A DNA stretch of 55,000 bases from Botryococcus braunii (Eukaryota; Chlorophyta; Trebouxiophyceae), in NCBI GenBank assembly GCA_002005505.1, contig KV908448.1, positions 269,686 through 324,685 of the forward strand. The letters run 5' to 3'. Shown one piece after another: positions 1 to 21,953 of the stretch. Under the pieces are notes generated by a model. The model worked only from the letters and a program-made list of their open reading frames with translations, was not told the origin of the DNA and made no database searches. Numbering within the stretch: the stretch's first letter is position 1; the number at the start of each line of letters is the position of its first letter. A program made the position numbers and the translations under genes.

Positions 1-228
1 ACTTAACTTAGACTCTTCAGCTTAGTTTTGCATCGCCGTTTTCAATATGCTTGAGCTTTTGAAGCACCGGACGTACCAAACTGCGGTCTGAGCTTCTGTA
101 TACTATACCACGTGGATCCCCCGTGCGTAAAGGCGGCTAGCTCGATCTATACAGACGAGCAGTTCGAAGGTCGTCAATGGCTCTATATTTGGAACGTGAT
201 CTTTAAAGCTGTGTGAACAAATTTAAAA

Positions 229-3179
<2,951 letters not shown>

Positions 3180-4026
3180 TGGCTGGCACGGCCCCACACT
3201 TAATGCTGCACGTCCCAGGATAAGCTGTACTGCAGAGAGGGTTTCCAGAAGCCTTGTGCCAGAATCTAGAGGGTTGTACCACCTTGCCGTTGTGCAGCCC
3301 CATCTTTGGAGGAGCTGTACCTCATGTAGGGTAGGGGTTTCAGGGGATTTAGGCTTCCAGAACCCTCTTACCCAGCATCCAGATGATTGTATCAAACCTC
3401 GCATTGTGCTGCACAGTCCCTGGGAAAGCTGTACCTCAGAGGATTTCCAGAAGACTCTTGCCAGCATCTAGAGGATTCTACCCCCCTGGCATTGTGCTGC
3501 TCAGTCATTGGACAAGCAGTACCTCATGGAGGGGTTTTGGATGTCTTGGGCTGGCATGCTGGGGCCTCTACACCCCCTGCCTTGCAGAAGCTGTGCCTAT
3601 GCGAGGATTTTCTTGGATGTAATATTGCTTCCTTACTGCCTTCCTTCAGAAGCTCTTGACTGCTTCTACACAGGTGTGAGCCGCCAGTCAGGGAGTTATC
3701 GTTTGTGGCCAGGGTCTGCATTTGTGGATAGGATCTGCATTCGTGGATGGGATTTGTTCCGTCCTAGTACGGGTATACTTCGTTTCCCTGGTTTGAGGGA
3801 AGCTTCAGTGGGTGGAATGTCTCGGGGTTATTGTGGTCCTGAAGTTGATGATGCAGTTGGGAATGGGAATGCTCAGGGCGTTGTCTTGCAGTGTTAAGCG
3901 GGCCCTTATTTGTGTCGCTTGCTTCATTTGGGACACGGTTTACCCGACGCTGGGTCGTCGGTTGTTATGAGCGAGTTGCATTGTGGTGGGGTGGGGTTTA
4001 CACGTCTCACAAGAGAGAGGGAGTTG

Positions 4027-4173
<147 letters not shown>

Positions 4174-4754
4174 GGGAGGGGGGGGTGGGTGGGTGGGGGG
4201 GGGGCAGGGTGTGAGTGTGTGGAGGGGAGGTGGGCAGTAGAGACGAGCAATCGGAAAATTCTTCTCAGGAACGATGAATATGTGGGGATTATGGTTTTGA
4301 GGGCGAGGGCATTTAGAGCGTGGAGTAGGTGGAGGCCGGCCGGGTGGGGGGTGTGTGAACATCTATTGGGGCCCGGTGGGTTGGGGGGGGGGGAGAGTTG
4401 TGGGCTCGACAGCTTGGCCTTTGCACGTGTGTTTGAAAGGAGCCGCACCCTCCGACAGAGTTTCATTCCCGAGGTGGGAACTTGATAAGAGACATGTTAT
4501 CGGTTTGTGCAGTATTTAACAATTACGGACCTTATCAGCCAATGTAGTGGTGTACTTGAATACGTGTAACGGGATGTTCTGTAGAATGGCTACAGCTGGC
4601 AGAGGCGAAGTCTCCAATCTTTCTTAGGGGCTTTAGCACGTTCTGTTGCATGAAGACGAAGATAATGATGCAGGGTGCAGGGTTCACCCGAATGCCACGC
4701 ATCCAAATGCCCTGTAGCAAACCTGCTGAGGTTCCATCATTTACCCCTGCGCAG

Positions 4755-4855
<101 letters not shown>

Positions 4856-5140
4856 GCACGCGTGAGATTCTGCGTTCTTGGCAAGTCGTATTCTAGATCT
4901 TGGGGTGGTGTTGAATGAACACCAGTTGGCAAGGTTCGCGTCTCTTTTTTGGCCAAGAAGGATTGTACAGGAGGACTGTGGTAGCCCATTGGCTTCGGAC
5001 TGGGCGGTACGGAATGATCCCATTGAGCTCGGAATAGCCCATCGAGCTTATTGGTAGTGCGCCCATGTGGGCACGAAAGGTGTTCACGATGCATCCGTAA
5101 CCATTGGGACTCTTATGACGTTACAGCCTGTGCGTGCGAG

Positions 5141-5146
<6 letters not shown>

Positions 5147-5238
<92 letters not shown>

Positions 5239-5256
5239 TGTGTGTGTGTGTGTGTG
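5147..5256. repeat. (GT)n microsatellite
   Basis: GT run of about 110 bases with one GG interruption near 5234. Confidence 0.97.
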
Positions 5257-7626
5257 CCTTTCGACATTTGCAATGTACTTGTTACTGCAACGTGGACCTA
5301 ACATTGGAATAGCTTTCACACAATAAGATTGACTACAGATACTTCACACAAGGTTTTTGCAGAAAAGACGGATAAGCTGTTGACCTACTCCTGACAAAAG
5401 ACAATAAAGGCAAGGAATATCTTTCACTTCACTCTAAAACTAGCATTTTTGACCAGGAAGTATGAGTACTGGCACACAAGTGCCAGCAGACAGTGCAAAA
5501 GAGCCGTCTACTTCTAGTTGCGTGGACATACAGCTGGAAAGCCTCTGAATTGAGGGCCAACGAACTTTACAGCATGACGGGGAAAAGGGCTCCGACTGCG
5601 GCTGTCGAGTTCATTCACGTGCACAATGACCTGGCAGCTCAGCCCTCAGCTGGGTTACCGATGGGGTTGCAACTTGCCAATTACAATTCAGCCTGAAACC
5701 CCAGGCTTTGAGAGTCTTGCGCGGACTCCTAGTCCTACGCAGTTCATCACACCTAGGTGAAGAAAGGAGACATTGGGGCGCAAGCTGCCTGCCCAGCAAT
5801 TACTCTTGCTACAAGGGTTTACCCTTGCTAACGAGGTTAGAAGCTCCTGCCAGTCCTATCCCAACAGTAAGCGCGACAGAAATAGCACGACATCGGCACA
5901 AGCCTGGACCATACAAAACCTCACAGAGTCAGCCGATCCAGTTCAACATGATGTGCAGGCAGCTCAGCGGGTCACAGTGGTTCGCTATCCCCCTGCAACG
6001 GTATGCTTGACACATGAACTACATCGCAAATTCCATCAGCGTGTCAGTCACGCTGTCACAGTGTGACTGACAGCTCCATCAAAGCTGGGCTCAAGAGGCA
6101 AACGAGCAGGCCCCTGCTGCTTCCTTCAGATGACACTCCCGGAAGCGGCAACTCAATCGGTCCACGACTAACAACTGCTGATACTTCTGCAAAGTGGGGT
6201 CTCCCATGCCCCCTGTGATCTGGCACTTGGACCCACCTGCGGCTTACTTGTGCATCCTGACAACCCAGACATCCTAATCCTGAGCCTGCAAGCACATGGA
6301 CTCAGCAGGCAACACTGTTTCTGACCACATTACGAAAGGTACTTGCCATCAAATCTGACTCTAAACTCCTGCGGCTTCTAAGGCAAGGAACACGCTCTAA
6401 AGTCCACATTAAACAAGCGACAAGAAAGCGAATCATTTTAAATTCAGAGCGTAGAACACGGGTGAAGGCTTTTGCTCCATGGGCATTGCGCTTCGAAGTC
6501 TATCAATAAGAAACTGGACCTTGGAACCAACGCACTCCTGGAAGATGCAACCCTAGTCCCAATAAATTGAGGACCTACTGGAAGGGTCTGGCACCCATCC
6601 CAGGGCAACACAACCCACGACAAGCAATCTTGCCTGCCTACACCCATGCTACTCAGTCCTTCACAAGAAACATCAAGGCATACAGCCACTGAAGTTGACA
6701 GCAGCAAACAAGGGTATTGATACACGCGCATGGCATGCTCCAAATGGTCGCCCACATGGGGACACACGAGCACCCACAACCTAATCCTGAAGCGCAGCTC
6801 AAATTTCCATCTTCACACAACCTGAGGGCACTGCTTCGAAGAACACTGCAAGCAAGAATCTGAGCATGAACAACGAAAAAGGGACACAGCAAACAGGGCA
6901 TATAAAGGGGAGCAAAGCCTGGAAAACAAATCAAGGAGAGGCCCAGAGATGGCCCATTCCTACTGTTGCAATATTGTCATTTTCGCCTGGTACCTCCATG
7001 AGAACTGAGCGACATGCCCAAACAGGCACGCTCAGTTCCAAACCTCGGGGACAGGCACAGCCTGCGCGACAGCAACATATGCAAAGTAGCGGCTACAGCA
7101 AGTGCTGGATTGTTATACTGTGCCCGTCATACATCTGCTGACTGCCTCATGGAGTGCCTATCCGAGAATACAAAGCTCGACCCACTAATAATATCCGGCG
7201 GGCTTTCTGCATAGTACTCATGGCAGGGACTCATGAAGCTTACTTCCAGCTGGGCGCATTGCAAAACAGGTGGCTGGACCGACCATGCAGGGGCAAGCGG
7301 CTTCGCTGCCTTTTGCAAGGGAGCACCAACTCAGTTGCCGCAGACTGCGTGCAAAACCCATGACTGGGGAGCAGCACTGAGTACACAGCAGCTGCCTTAA
7401 CTGCGTCCTTGAAAACGCAGCAGAGAGTAGATTCCTGAACCATCTAGATCGCAGTGGCACGTATGACCTAGCAGATCAGATACCTGCTGTCAGCGCGCCC
7501 TCAGTGCAAGGGCGAGTACATGATCGTGCAGGGGAGAGCCCATGATTGCCATCCGCATGCTCTGGAGATCCGGCCGGCCACTACCAATGATATTGCTGGA
7601 GCAACAAACCCAGGGCCAGAGTGAGA

Positions 7627-13789
<6,163 letters not shown>

Positions 13790-14259
13790 TATAATAGATT
13801 GTGTCCAAAACCAAAAAGTTATTGATTCGACGCCTATAAAATGCCTTGTCACTGGTACCGGCCGCCCCGAGATCGCACAGACTGCGTTCTGTTTTTACAA
13901 CCTGGGAGTTTACACAATGAAGTTTGCAGCTGGTACACTATCTAAAAGAGAGCCGGCCTGCTTGCGGAGCCACCACATACAAGTTTGATTCAGGTCGCCG
14001 CCCTCAGCCTCCTTTTGTGGTGTGGTGCCAAGCCGACGGTCACGTGTCCACGACCCTTGGAGGCGCTCAAGTCGGTTGTTGGATCTCGATTCGAGGCGGT
14101 TACTGCGGACTCCCAATGTCACGGGGCGGCCAAAACATGTTCTCACCAGCCTAGTCACATTGCGCCTACTGCAGGCGAGCCACGACGACTTGAACTTGAG
14201 CTGAAGCAAATATGGATGGATAGTGAGTTTAAAATCGGAATGTGTAACGCTATCTAATT
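13790..14259. promoter_or_regulatory. Shared upstream region of ABCF (-) and SDHAF4 (+)
   Basis: The two start codons face away from each other across 470 bases, so both 5' UTRs and promoters must lie here. I see no clear TATA box. The head-to-head layout is observed; promoter function is inferred. Confidence 0.55.
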
Positions 14260-14818
14260 ATGATTCGCCAAAGTATGCTCAGCAGATTGATAAGAACCAG
14301 AGTCGGGGATCTTTTAGCCGCACACCTCCGTCAAAGCATCGTTTCGCGGGTAGGCGTCAAAGGTGCTCATACATGTGACAAACCTACACCAGAGACGGAG
14401 AACGCTCCCAGCGTCGCTTTTACAGAAAAACTGCAGAGAAAAACTGAAGAACAGCTGTTGTCTCTAATGCACCAACAGCAACCGGAGAAGTCTGCTAAGG
14501 AACAGCATGCAGTCAAGGTAATAAGTAGAGACAAGTCAACACTGGCACTCGTCGAATTGTAGGCCGATCTGTAGCATCACGCTAAATAAAATGTCAGGAT
14601 GACCTGTGAAGTGAACCCCTACCCCTACACTTTCATCTGCAGGGCCACGCAGAGCACGGAGAGATTGGAGGGCCGGCAGGACCAGAGCCCACTCGGTTTG
14701 GTATGTCACACCTACCCTGCCATGCACACCAGAAAGGCCCTCCCAGGTCTCCTCTGAAGCCTCCCCCGATGTACCTGCAGGTGACTGGGAAAAGGCGGGA
14801 CGTTGCACAGACTTTTGA
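14260..14818 (+). CDS. SDHAF4: Succinate dehydrogenase assembly factor 4 homologue (3 exons, complete)
   Basis: Exons 14260-14517, 14643-14700 and 14781-14818 join in phase into 117 residues, close to plant SDHAF4 (recalled as about 108). SDHAF4 acts in the mitochondrial matrix, binding flavinylated SDHA before complex II assembles. The last two exons encode GPEPTRFGDWEKAGRCTDF directly before the stop, the hallmark of the family (DUF1674), preceded by EIGGPA. The first 30 residues are rich in Arg, Ser, Leu and Ile with one acidic residue, as expected for a mitochondrial presequence. The middle, about residues 40-85, is charged and poorly conserved. All four splice sites are GT/AG: donors GTAATA and GTATGT, acceptors ctgcag. 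Because the diagnostic motif is split over two very short exons, it is not visible in any single ORF. Confidence 0.92.
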
Positions 14819-15182
14819 GTTCAGATGGCTAGCAAGCTCGACGGTTGCGAGGATGAGGTATGCCACTTCAATTCCCGATCGCAACTCCTGTCCCTGACAG
14901 AGGCAAATTGAGACAACTTTGTGTACTGCATCATCGTCCTGACAACACTCTTGCTTCACAGCCACTCTCGACTGTCAACCTGAAATACTGTTATCTTGAC
15001 TAGAGCTTGTCAACCACACTCTACTGATTTACCGCCATGCAAAGCCCCTTAACAAGTTGTCTTGTCTAATGCCTTACTCACACTCTCATCTTTTTAATCC
15101 TCCACAGAATACCAGCCACCATGAACACCATCCACCATGAGCGGCCTCTCAATCAATTGCACCTATTGCTGAGATTGAATCT
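14819..15182. other. Short spacer between convergent SDHAF4 and PRP39
   Basis: This 364-base spacer holds both 3' UTRs. I see no reading frame or repeat of note in it. Confidence 0.7.
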
Positions 15183-18100
15183 TCAGTATTGTTGATAACC
15201 CTGACCGTATTGGTAACTTGCAGGGTACATGGGGTAGGGCTGAGCATAGCCAGGATATCCCCCATACCCTTGGCCACCATAGTATGCCCCGGCACCAGCA
15301 GCTGCTGCTGCAGGTGTGCTGCCAGCTGCAGCAACACTGCTTCCTGGAGTTGTGGTAGGAGCTGGGGGAGCAGCGCCTGCTGTTGAAGCTGCTGGAGTGG
15401 TTGCTGCAGAGCTTGCGTTTGCATGCTGACCATCTGCATACTTAGCTGACTTGGCTGCTGCCCCTGTTGCAGCTTCGCTGTGCACTTTCCTTTTCTTATC
15501 TCCTGCTTGTGCGGAGATGGCGCCAGTTAGTGCTGCACATGCCCCCTCTGCTTTTCTGACCTCCTGGACTGCTGCCACTTCATCAAGGTAGCCAAAGGCA
15601 TGCTGCGCAAGACTGAGGGCTAACTCTTCGGCTTCCACAGCCTTGTCCTTTGGAACTGTGCTGCCCTTAAGAACAGCCTCTGCCTCTGCCAGAAGCGCTT
15701 GGACATGCTCCGCAGCACTTTGCCCGCCATATTGCTCAGCAAGATGCATGGCGCTTTCCCAGAGGACCCTGTTGTACGGGAAGACTTGCAGAGCATCCTT
15801 AATAACGCTGACTGCAGCTGGAGTGGTGCCTTCAGCAGCGTGACGAAACCTGGCATATTTGATGACAACAAAGGAGAACTGCTCCTCAGGGACAGGGCTT
15901 TGGCTCTTTAGATCATTGAGCAACGCTTCATATGCTTGTGATGCAGCCATAATGTCGCCCTGCAGGTGACCCATAGCTTGGTCAAATTTAAGGTGTGAGC
16001 GACGGCTATGGGGATGACATATGATTCACCCCACTTGATGGACTTTGAAGGTCTGAGCCCCAGAATCTACATCTCAAAGGGTTGGAGAAAAAATAACCCT
16101 TCCAGCATGCACAATACTTGCTCATTCTGGATGTAACAATACAAGTACTCTGGAATGCATCTGTGTCAACAGTAAGTACACAACTCAATCTTCGCAAGAG
16201 GTGACGGGCAAGTTTTTGGATACGGCCACGCACCTGGCGACGCTCAAAATTGGCTTTAGCGATGGTGGCTTCTATCGATCCTGGCGCGAGGCGCTGAAGA
16301 ATTTCAGTGAAAGCTGTGCGGGCACCATCAGGGTCACCACTGGCCTCAAGGTAACGTGCAGCAAATAAAAAAATCTCAGGCCGCCGCTTGCAGTGGATCC
16401 GCTGAGCCCGATCCAATGCACGCGATGCTGATGGTAGACCCTCGGTCCCTTCCAGGTACCGGATGTATCGTTCCCAGAAAACTTATGCAAGGCCAGCAAG
16501 CACCCGCTCTTAATATACATGCGTGATTGGCAATTGCAATTAGAATGCATCTTTTAAACACTCGCTGCATAACAAAATGTATTCCACCCAAAGCCAGATG
16601 ACTCCATTGCACAGCGACAAGAGAAAAGCAGCAACAGCAAAATAACCCCACTTACCACAATGCAGTCACCCATGGAACTCCGTGCAGCGTGCACGCCAAA
16701 CTGTATGGCTAGCTGACCAATGTTCAAACCTTGGGAACATCTGCATGTGGCATGTAAAAACAAACTGGGTCAAATGGTTTAGCAACACAGAGAATCCAAC
16801 AGAACGCATAGGTTGCGCCAGCATAGGTCAGCCGCGGCTTTAGGAGTGGTTAAACTAGACATATGGACACTCCAAGGCTTGCATTTCAAAAGACGTACCA
16901 GAATAGGCTGCACATGGTACAAGGCAGCGCTCAAACAGACGAACACTTGCGGCATGGGTTCCAGACTTAGTCTTGTAGTCAAGATATGCCCACCAGTTAG
17001 AAAGTTGCGCCTGGTCCAGCGGCTTGACGTGGAAGTATGGCCGCTTTATTGCTGCTTCAAAATGTGCTATTTTCTCAATGTTAGCCTTGTTAGCCTGCCC
17101 CGGCAATCAAACCCTTAATACTTTGCATGTAGGATTGAAGCCACTGTCCTTAATCGCTTACAACGTGAATGGAATGCACTACCACACATGGAACACCCAC
17201 AAACTGCCCCAGCCTCCCCCAACCCATGGGGTTAAATGTGTAAGTTGAAGCTATCAAGATCAATCACATAGCAAATTCTCAGTCGCAATCACATGAAACT
17301 CACAGTGCTTCAAGCGTTTGAGTGGCCCATCCATGCATTGCCAGACACCCAAACAAGGTCCAGCTGGCAATACAAATCAAAGCCCAAAGCATGCGCATCT
17401 GAATTTATAACAATGGCCAGCTATGATCGCAAGCTGCAATAAAAGTGTACAGATTTGTATGGCATGCCTGGAACACTGAATCAAACGCACTCAACCATGC
17501 ATCTCGAATCTCCGCTTCTGACACAGGTGGAGGCAGAGTTTCTGCAGCCCCAGTTCCAGCGGGTGTATCCTCATCCATAGGCTCCGGCCCATCCTTGTCT
17601 TGTTCAACTCCCTTGCCAGAATCTGGCCCTCCCACCAATACATTGAGAGTTTTTAAGAAATGGCCAACAAAGTGACGGAGTACAGGCCAGTTACCACCAT
17701 AGCAAAGCTGTCTGGCAAGTTTGTATACTTGCGCGGCAAGCAAGCTAGCATGTGCCCTGGGCGATGGAACGCAGTATGAAACAAATCATCGAGACAAGTT
17801 TGGCAACAAACTGTACAATAACAATACAAATTTCAGAAGTATGCAGAAAACCAAATGAATATGCACAATTCGTTGACCAACATTCACCTGCTTCGGCTCC
17901 TGCATCTTGAAGAGCTGCTGCAATTGCTGCCTGTTTTGCTGCCTCTGCGGCTTGCTTTGCTTCTTGAAGAGCACTCTGAATTCTGTTCAGTTCTTCTGAG
18001 GCCAGGAAATCCTCAGGAGAGTGGTCAGCAGCAAACTGCTTGAGACTGCAGCAAAGTTGATGTTAGCCAGTTTGATTAATGCCTCTCTTCCTCCCTCCCG

Positions 18101-19802
18101 CTTCCGCTTCACCCTGCCTCCCTGGTCTCTCCCCCATCCTCTCCCACTCTTTCTCACACACCCCCCCCCCCCCCCCCCACCACCACCATACACACCCTAC
18201 CCCCCCCTCTCCCCCCCCCCCCCAAAAGGGGGCATACAGATAACCCACATGCCCAAACACGAATGCTCCGAAGAAATACTGAAAATTAGACATGCAAAGC
18301 AAGCCCAACTACAGTGACCCTAGAGCACAGTGCCATTTGATATGCTTTACTTGGAAAGCATTTCAAATCAACAACAATACTTTGAAATATGCCCAAAGGC
18401 AGCTCTGTCCCAGAAAATACGCAATATGCTGCCACCAGTGCATCTTTCCCGTGCAAAAATACCCGTGCAAAAATACCCTCCAGTCCAATTGCACAAACAA
18501 AATGTCACGACCTACCTTGCCATGTACTTATCAAGCTCCTTCAATGGGCAGTCTTGAATGATTTTTCGCAAAACTGCCACAACTTCACGAGAACCACTGT
18601 TGGCTGTCTCAAATTTTAAATATGCATCCCATAACGGATGTGAGAGGTAATCCTCACCCACGATGGATGCTGCTCTCACAAAAAGGCTGCAGCGCACACA
18701 CATGAAGGCTCAGCAAATAAAGTAGGTTGGAGGTACGAACACCAAGCAAGAATGAGACGAGCCTCTCACAATTTGCAATGTCAATACACACAAGGATATT
18801 GCAGGCACAAACAGCTACAATCTCTTTGGCAGAATGACCATCATGCAAGAAGTCAGCCTCCACAGTGTAATTGTTTGGGCCTTACAGTCTTACCTGCGAA
18901 CCTCTTCAGGTGATGCACTGTTGGCTTGCAAGAAGTTTGAATAAGCGAGCCATAGATCTATGCTGTTGCTGATAGCAGCAACTCCCCTTTCGTACACTGA
19001 CTTGGCATCGTCAACAGAACCATGCTTGAGTTGGATATCAGCATATTTCTTCCAATAACCATAGCACAGCGGATAGTTATCAAGAAATTCATCATAGACC
19101 TCTCTCAATGTCTTAATGTCCCCCTGGTCAGTAACCAAAGCCACCCCCGTCATGACAATTGTATATCGAAAGGATTCCAAATCAGCATGATAAATCTGAC
19201 ACTTCAGAAACAAATATAGCAAAGCTTATAGCAAGGAACAGATGGAAACCGCACTGCCATGCCATGTCACAGCCCTCTGAAGCATGGGCATGTTGGCTGA
19301 GAGCAGCATACCAGCTTTTCTGCCGCTGACAGAAGTTGACACCATTTATCGAAGTCCCCGGAGCTGGCTTTGACTTCCTCCAACTGCTTCTCAAAAGCCT
19401 CTTGCCGGGGGTCCTTTGGTGCCTCAGGAGGTACTTCTTGTACTTCTTGGCCTGCACACGGAAAAGCTTGAATCCACACCGCTCCTGACAAAAGGCACAT
19501 CAGGGTCTGCAGCAAACTATATGAATGGCTTCACTTGTGGACAATGCCATACCATCTTGTTCGTTCGTGTCCACTGGCGCTGCGCCACTAGGCTGATCGT
19601 CCAGTGCTTGTGTGCTGACAGGCACACTGTCTGTACCAGCAAGATCGGCAGCGACATCTGCAGCAACACTGCTAACGCCTTCCATTTGTTGTGGCTCATC
19701 AACTACATTATTTACAGCCACCCCCGTGGGATCTTCTTGTTGCTCAAGCGTTGCTCCATCTACAGGTACTGGCTGCACGGTCACAACATCGACCGAAGAC
19801 AT
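15183..19802 (-). CDS. PRP39: Pre-mRNA-processing factor 39, U1 snRNP (9 exons, complete)
   Basis: Exons 19802-19553, 19451-19312, 19123-18894, 18686-18516, 18045-17888, 17622-17468, 17094-16899, 16481-16234 and 15959-15183 join in phase into 774 residues, matching plant PRP39 size. The product is a nuclear HAT-repeat scaffold of the U1 snRNP in 5' splice-site recognition. Family landmarks are NYPLCYGYWKKYAD and HPLWDAYLKFE in the N-terminal HAT block, RPYFHVKPLDQAQLSNWWAY opening the C-terminal block, and RPEIFLFAARYLEASGDPDG. An acidic, Ala/Glu/Pro spacer joins the blocks. The tail is low complexity (Ala, Pro, Gly, Tyr), as in plants. Two boundaries are less certain. Exon 3 may begin at 19123 or further upstream. 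Exon 6 begins at 17622 or 17628. The exon 6 donor appears to be GC (CAG then GCATGC), because that junction alone aligns without gaps to the plant protein as I recall it. Confidence 0.9.
18158..18226. repeat. Poly-C rich stretch in PRP39 intron
   Basis: Runs of C broken by CACCACCA and CCCTAC, between the exons at 17888-18045 and 18516-18686. On the gene's strand this is a G-rich intronic tract. Confidence 0.85.
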
Positions 19803-21239
<1,437 letters not shown>

Positions 21240-21244
21240 CCGGT
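21240..21244. repeat. Target-site duplication, left copy (CCGGT)
   Basis: CCGGT directly before the left LTR matches CCGGT directly after the right LTR. Five bases is the usual Copia duplication length. Confidence 0.95.
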
Positions 21245-21935
21245 TGAAATATTCTGGGCTTGGCGCATCCTGCATGGTGGCGGCACGGAGGGTGTTAGAC
21301 GATGTCCTCCTACTTGTGCGTTGTTAAGTAGGCACGGACATATACAAGTCAAGGACTGGTTAGCAACTGATTGATAGACACCCGGAGTGCCACTATAGTT
21401 CCAACCAAGTGTTACAATATCTCTCATCTCTCCTAACAAGGTGACGCAGTTCAAACACGCCTAACCTGCTCTCACCCAGGTCGTGTTCATTACTTTGTCC
21501 GATGAGCTAAACTCAACTCTATATGTCTAACATGTTCTAACAATGTTCATCTGAGTGCTAAATCCAGGAATACAATAAGGATTAAGTCACCTGCATGGTG
21601 GCGGCACGGAGGGTGTTAGACGATGTCCTCCTACTTGTGCGTTGTTAAGTAGGCACGGACATATACAAGTCAAGGACTGGTTAGCAACTGATTGATAGAC
21701 ACCCGGAGTGCCACTATAGTTCCAACCAAGTGCCTTCCCTATCCGTGCTTGCCCCATATGCCTCCTTTCTACAAACGTGTCTGTAACTTGCGTTATGATA
21801 GTCTTCGTTCAAATGCATGTATTGCCTGGCAGAACTCAGGGTTCTGCCTCTCTTTCCTAATTGGTATTGTCTTCATACGGAGACTTGCCATTATTACTCC
21901 TCTGAGGGAAAGGCATAAAATTAATTAACACAACA
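21245..21935 (-). repeat. 3' LTR (left copy)
   Basis: 691 bases, identical by eye to 27694-28384. It contains a perfect 143-base internal direct duplication at 21269-21411 and 21590-21732. Confidence 0.97.
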
Positions 21936-21949
21936 CTTCCCCTTGCCTT
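21936..21949 (-). other. Polypurine tract of the Copia element
   Basis: On the minus strand AAGGCAAGGGGAAG abuts the 3' LTR, four bases after the Gag-Pol stop codon. This is the expected position for plus-strand DNA priming. Confidence 0.85.
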
Positions 21950-21953
21950 TACC

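Noticed and set aside
21692..21928. 78-codon ORF repeated at 28141-28377
   Set aside because: It lies within the two identical LTRs and resembles no protein; a by-product of LTR sequence.
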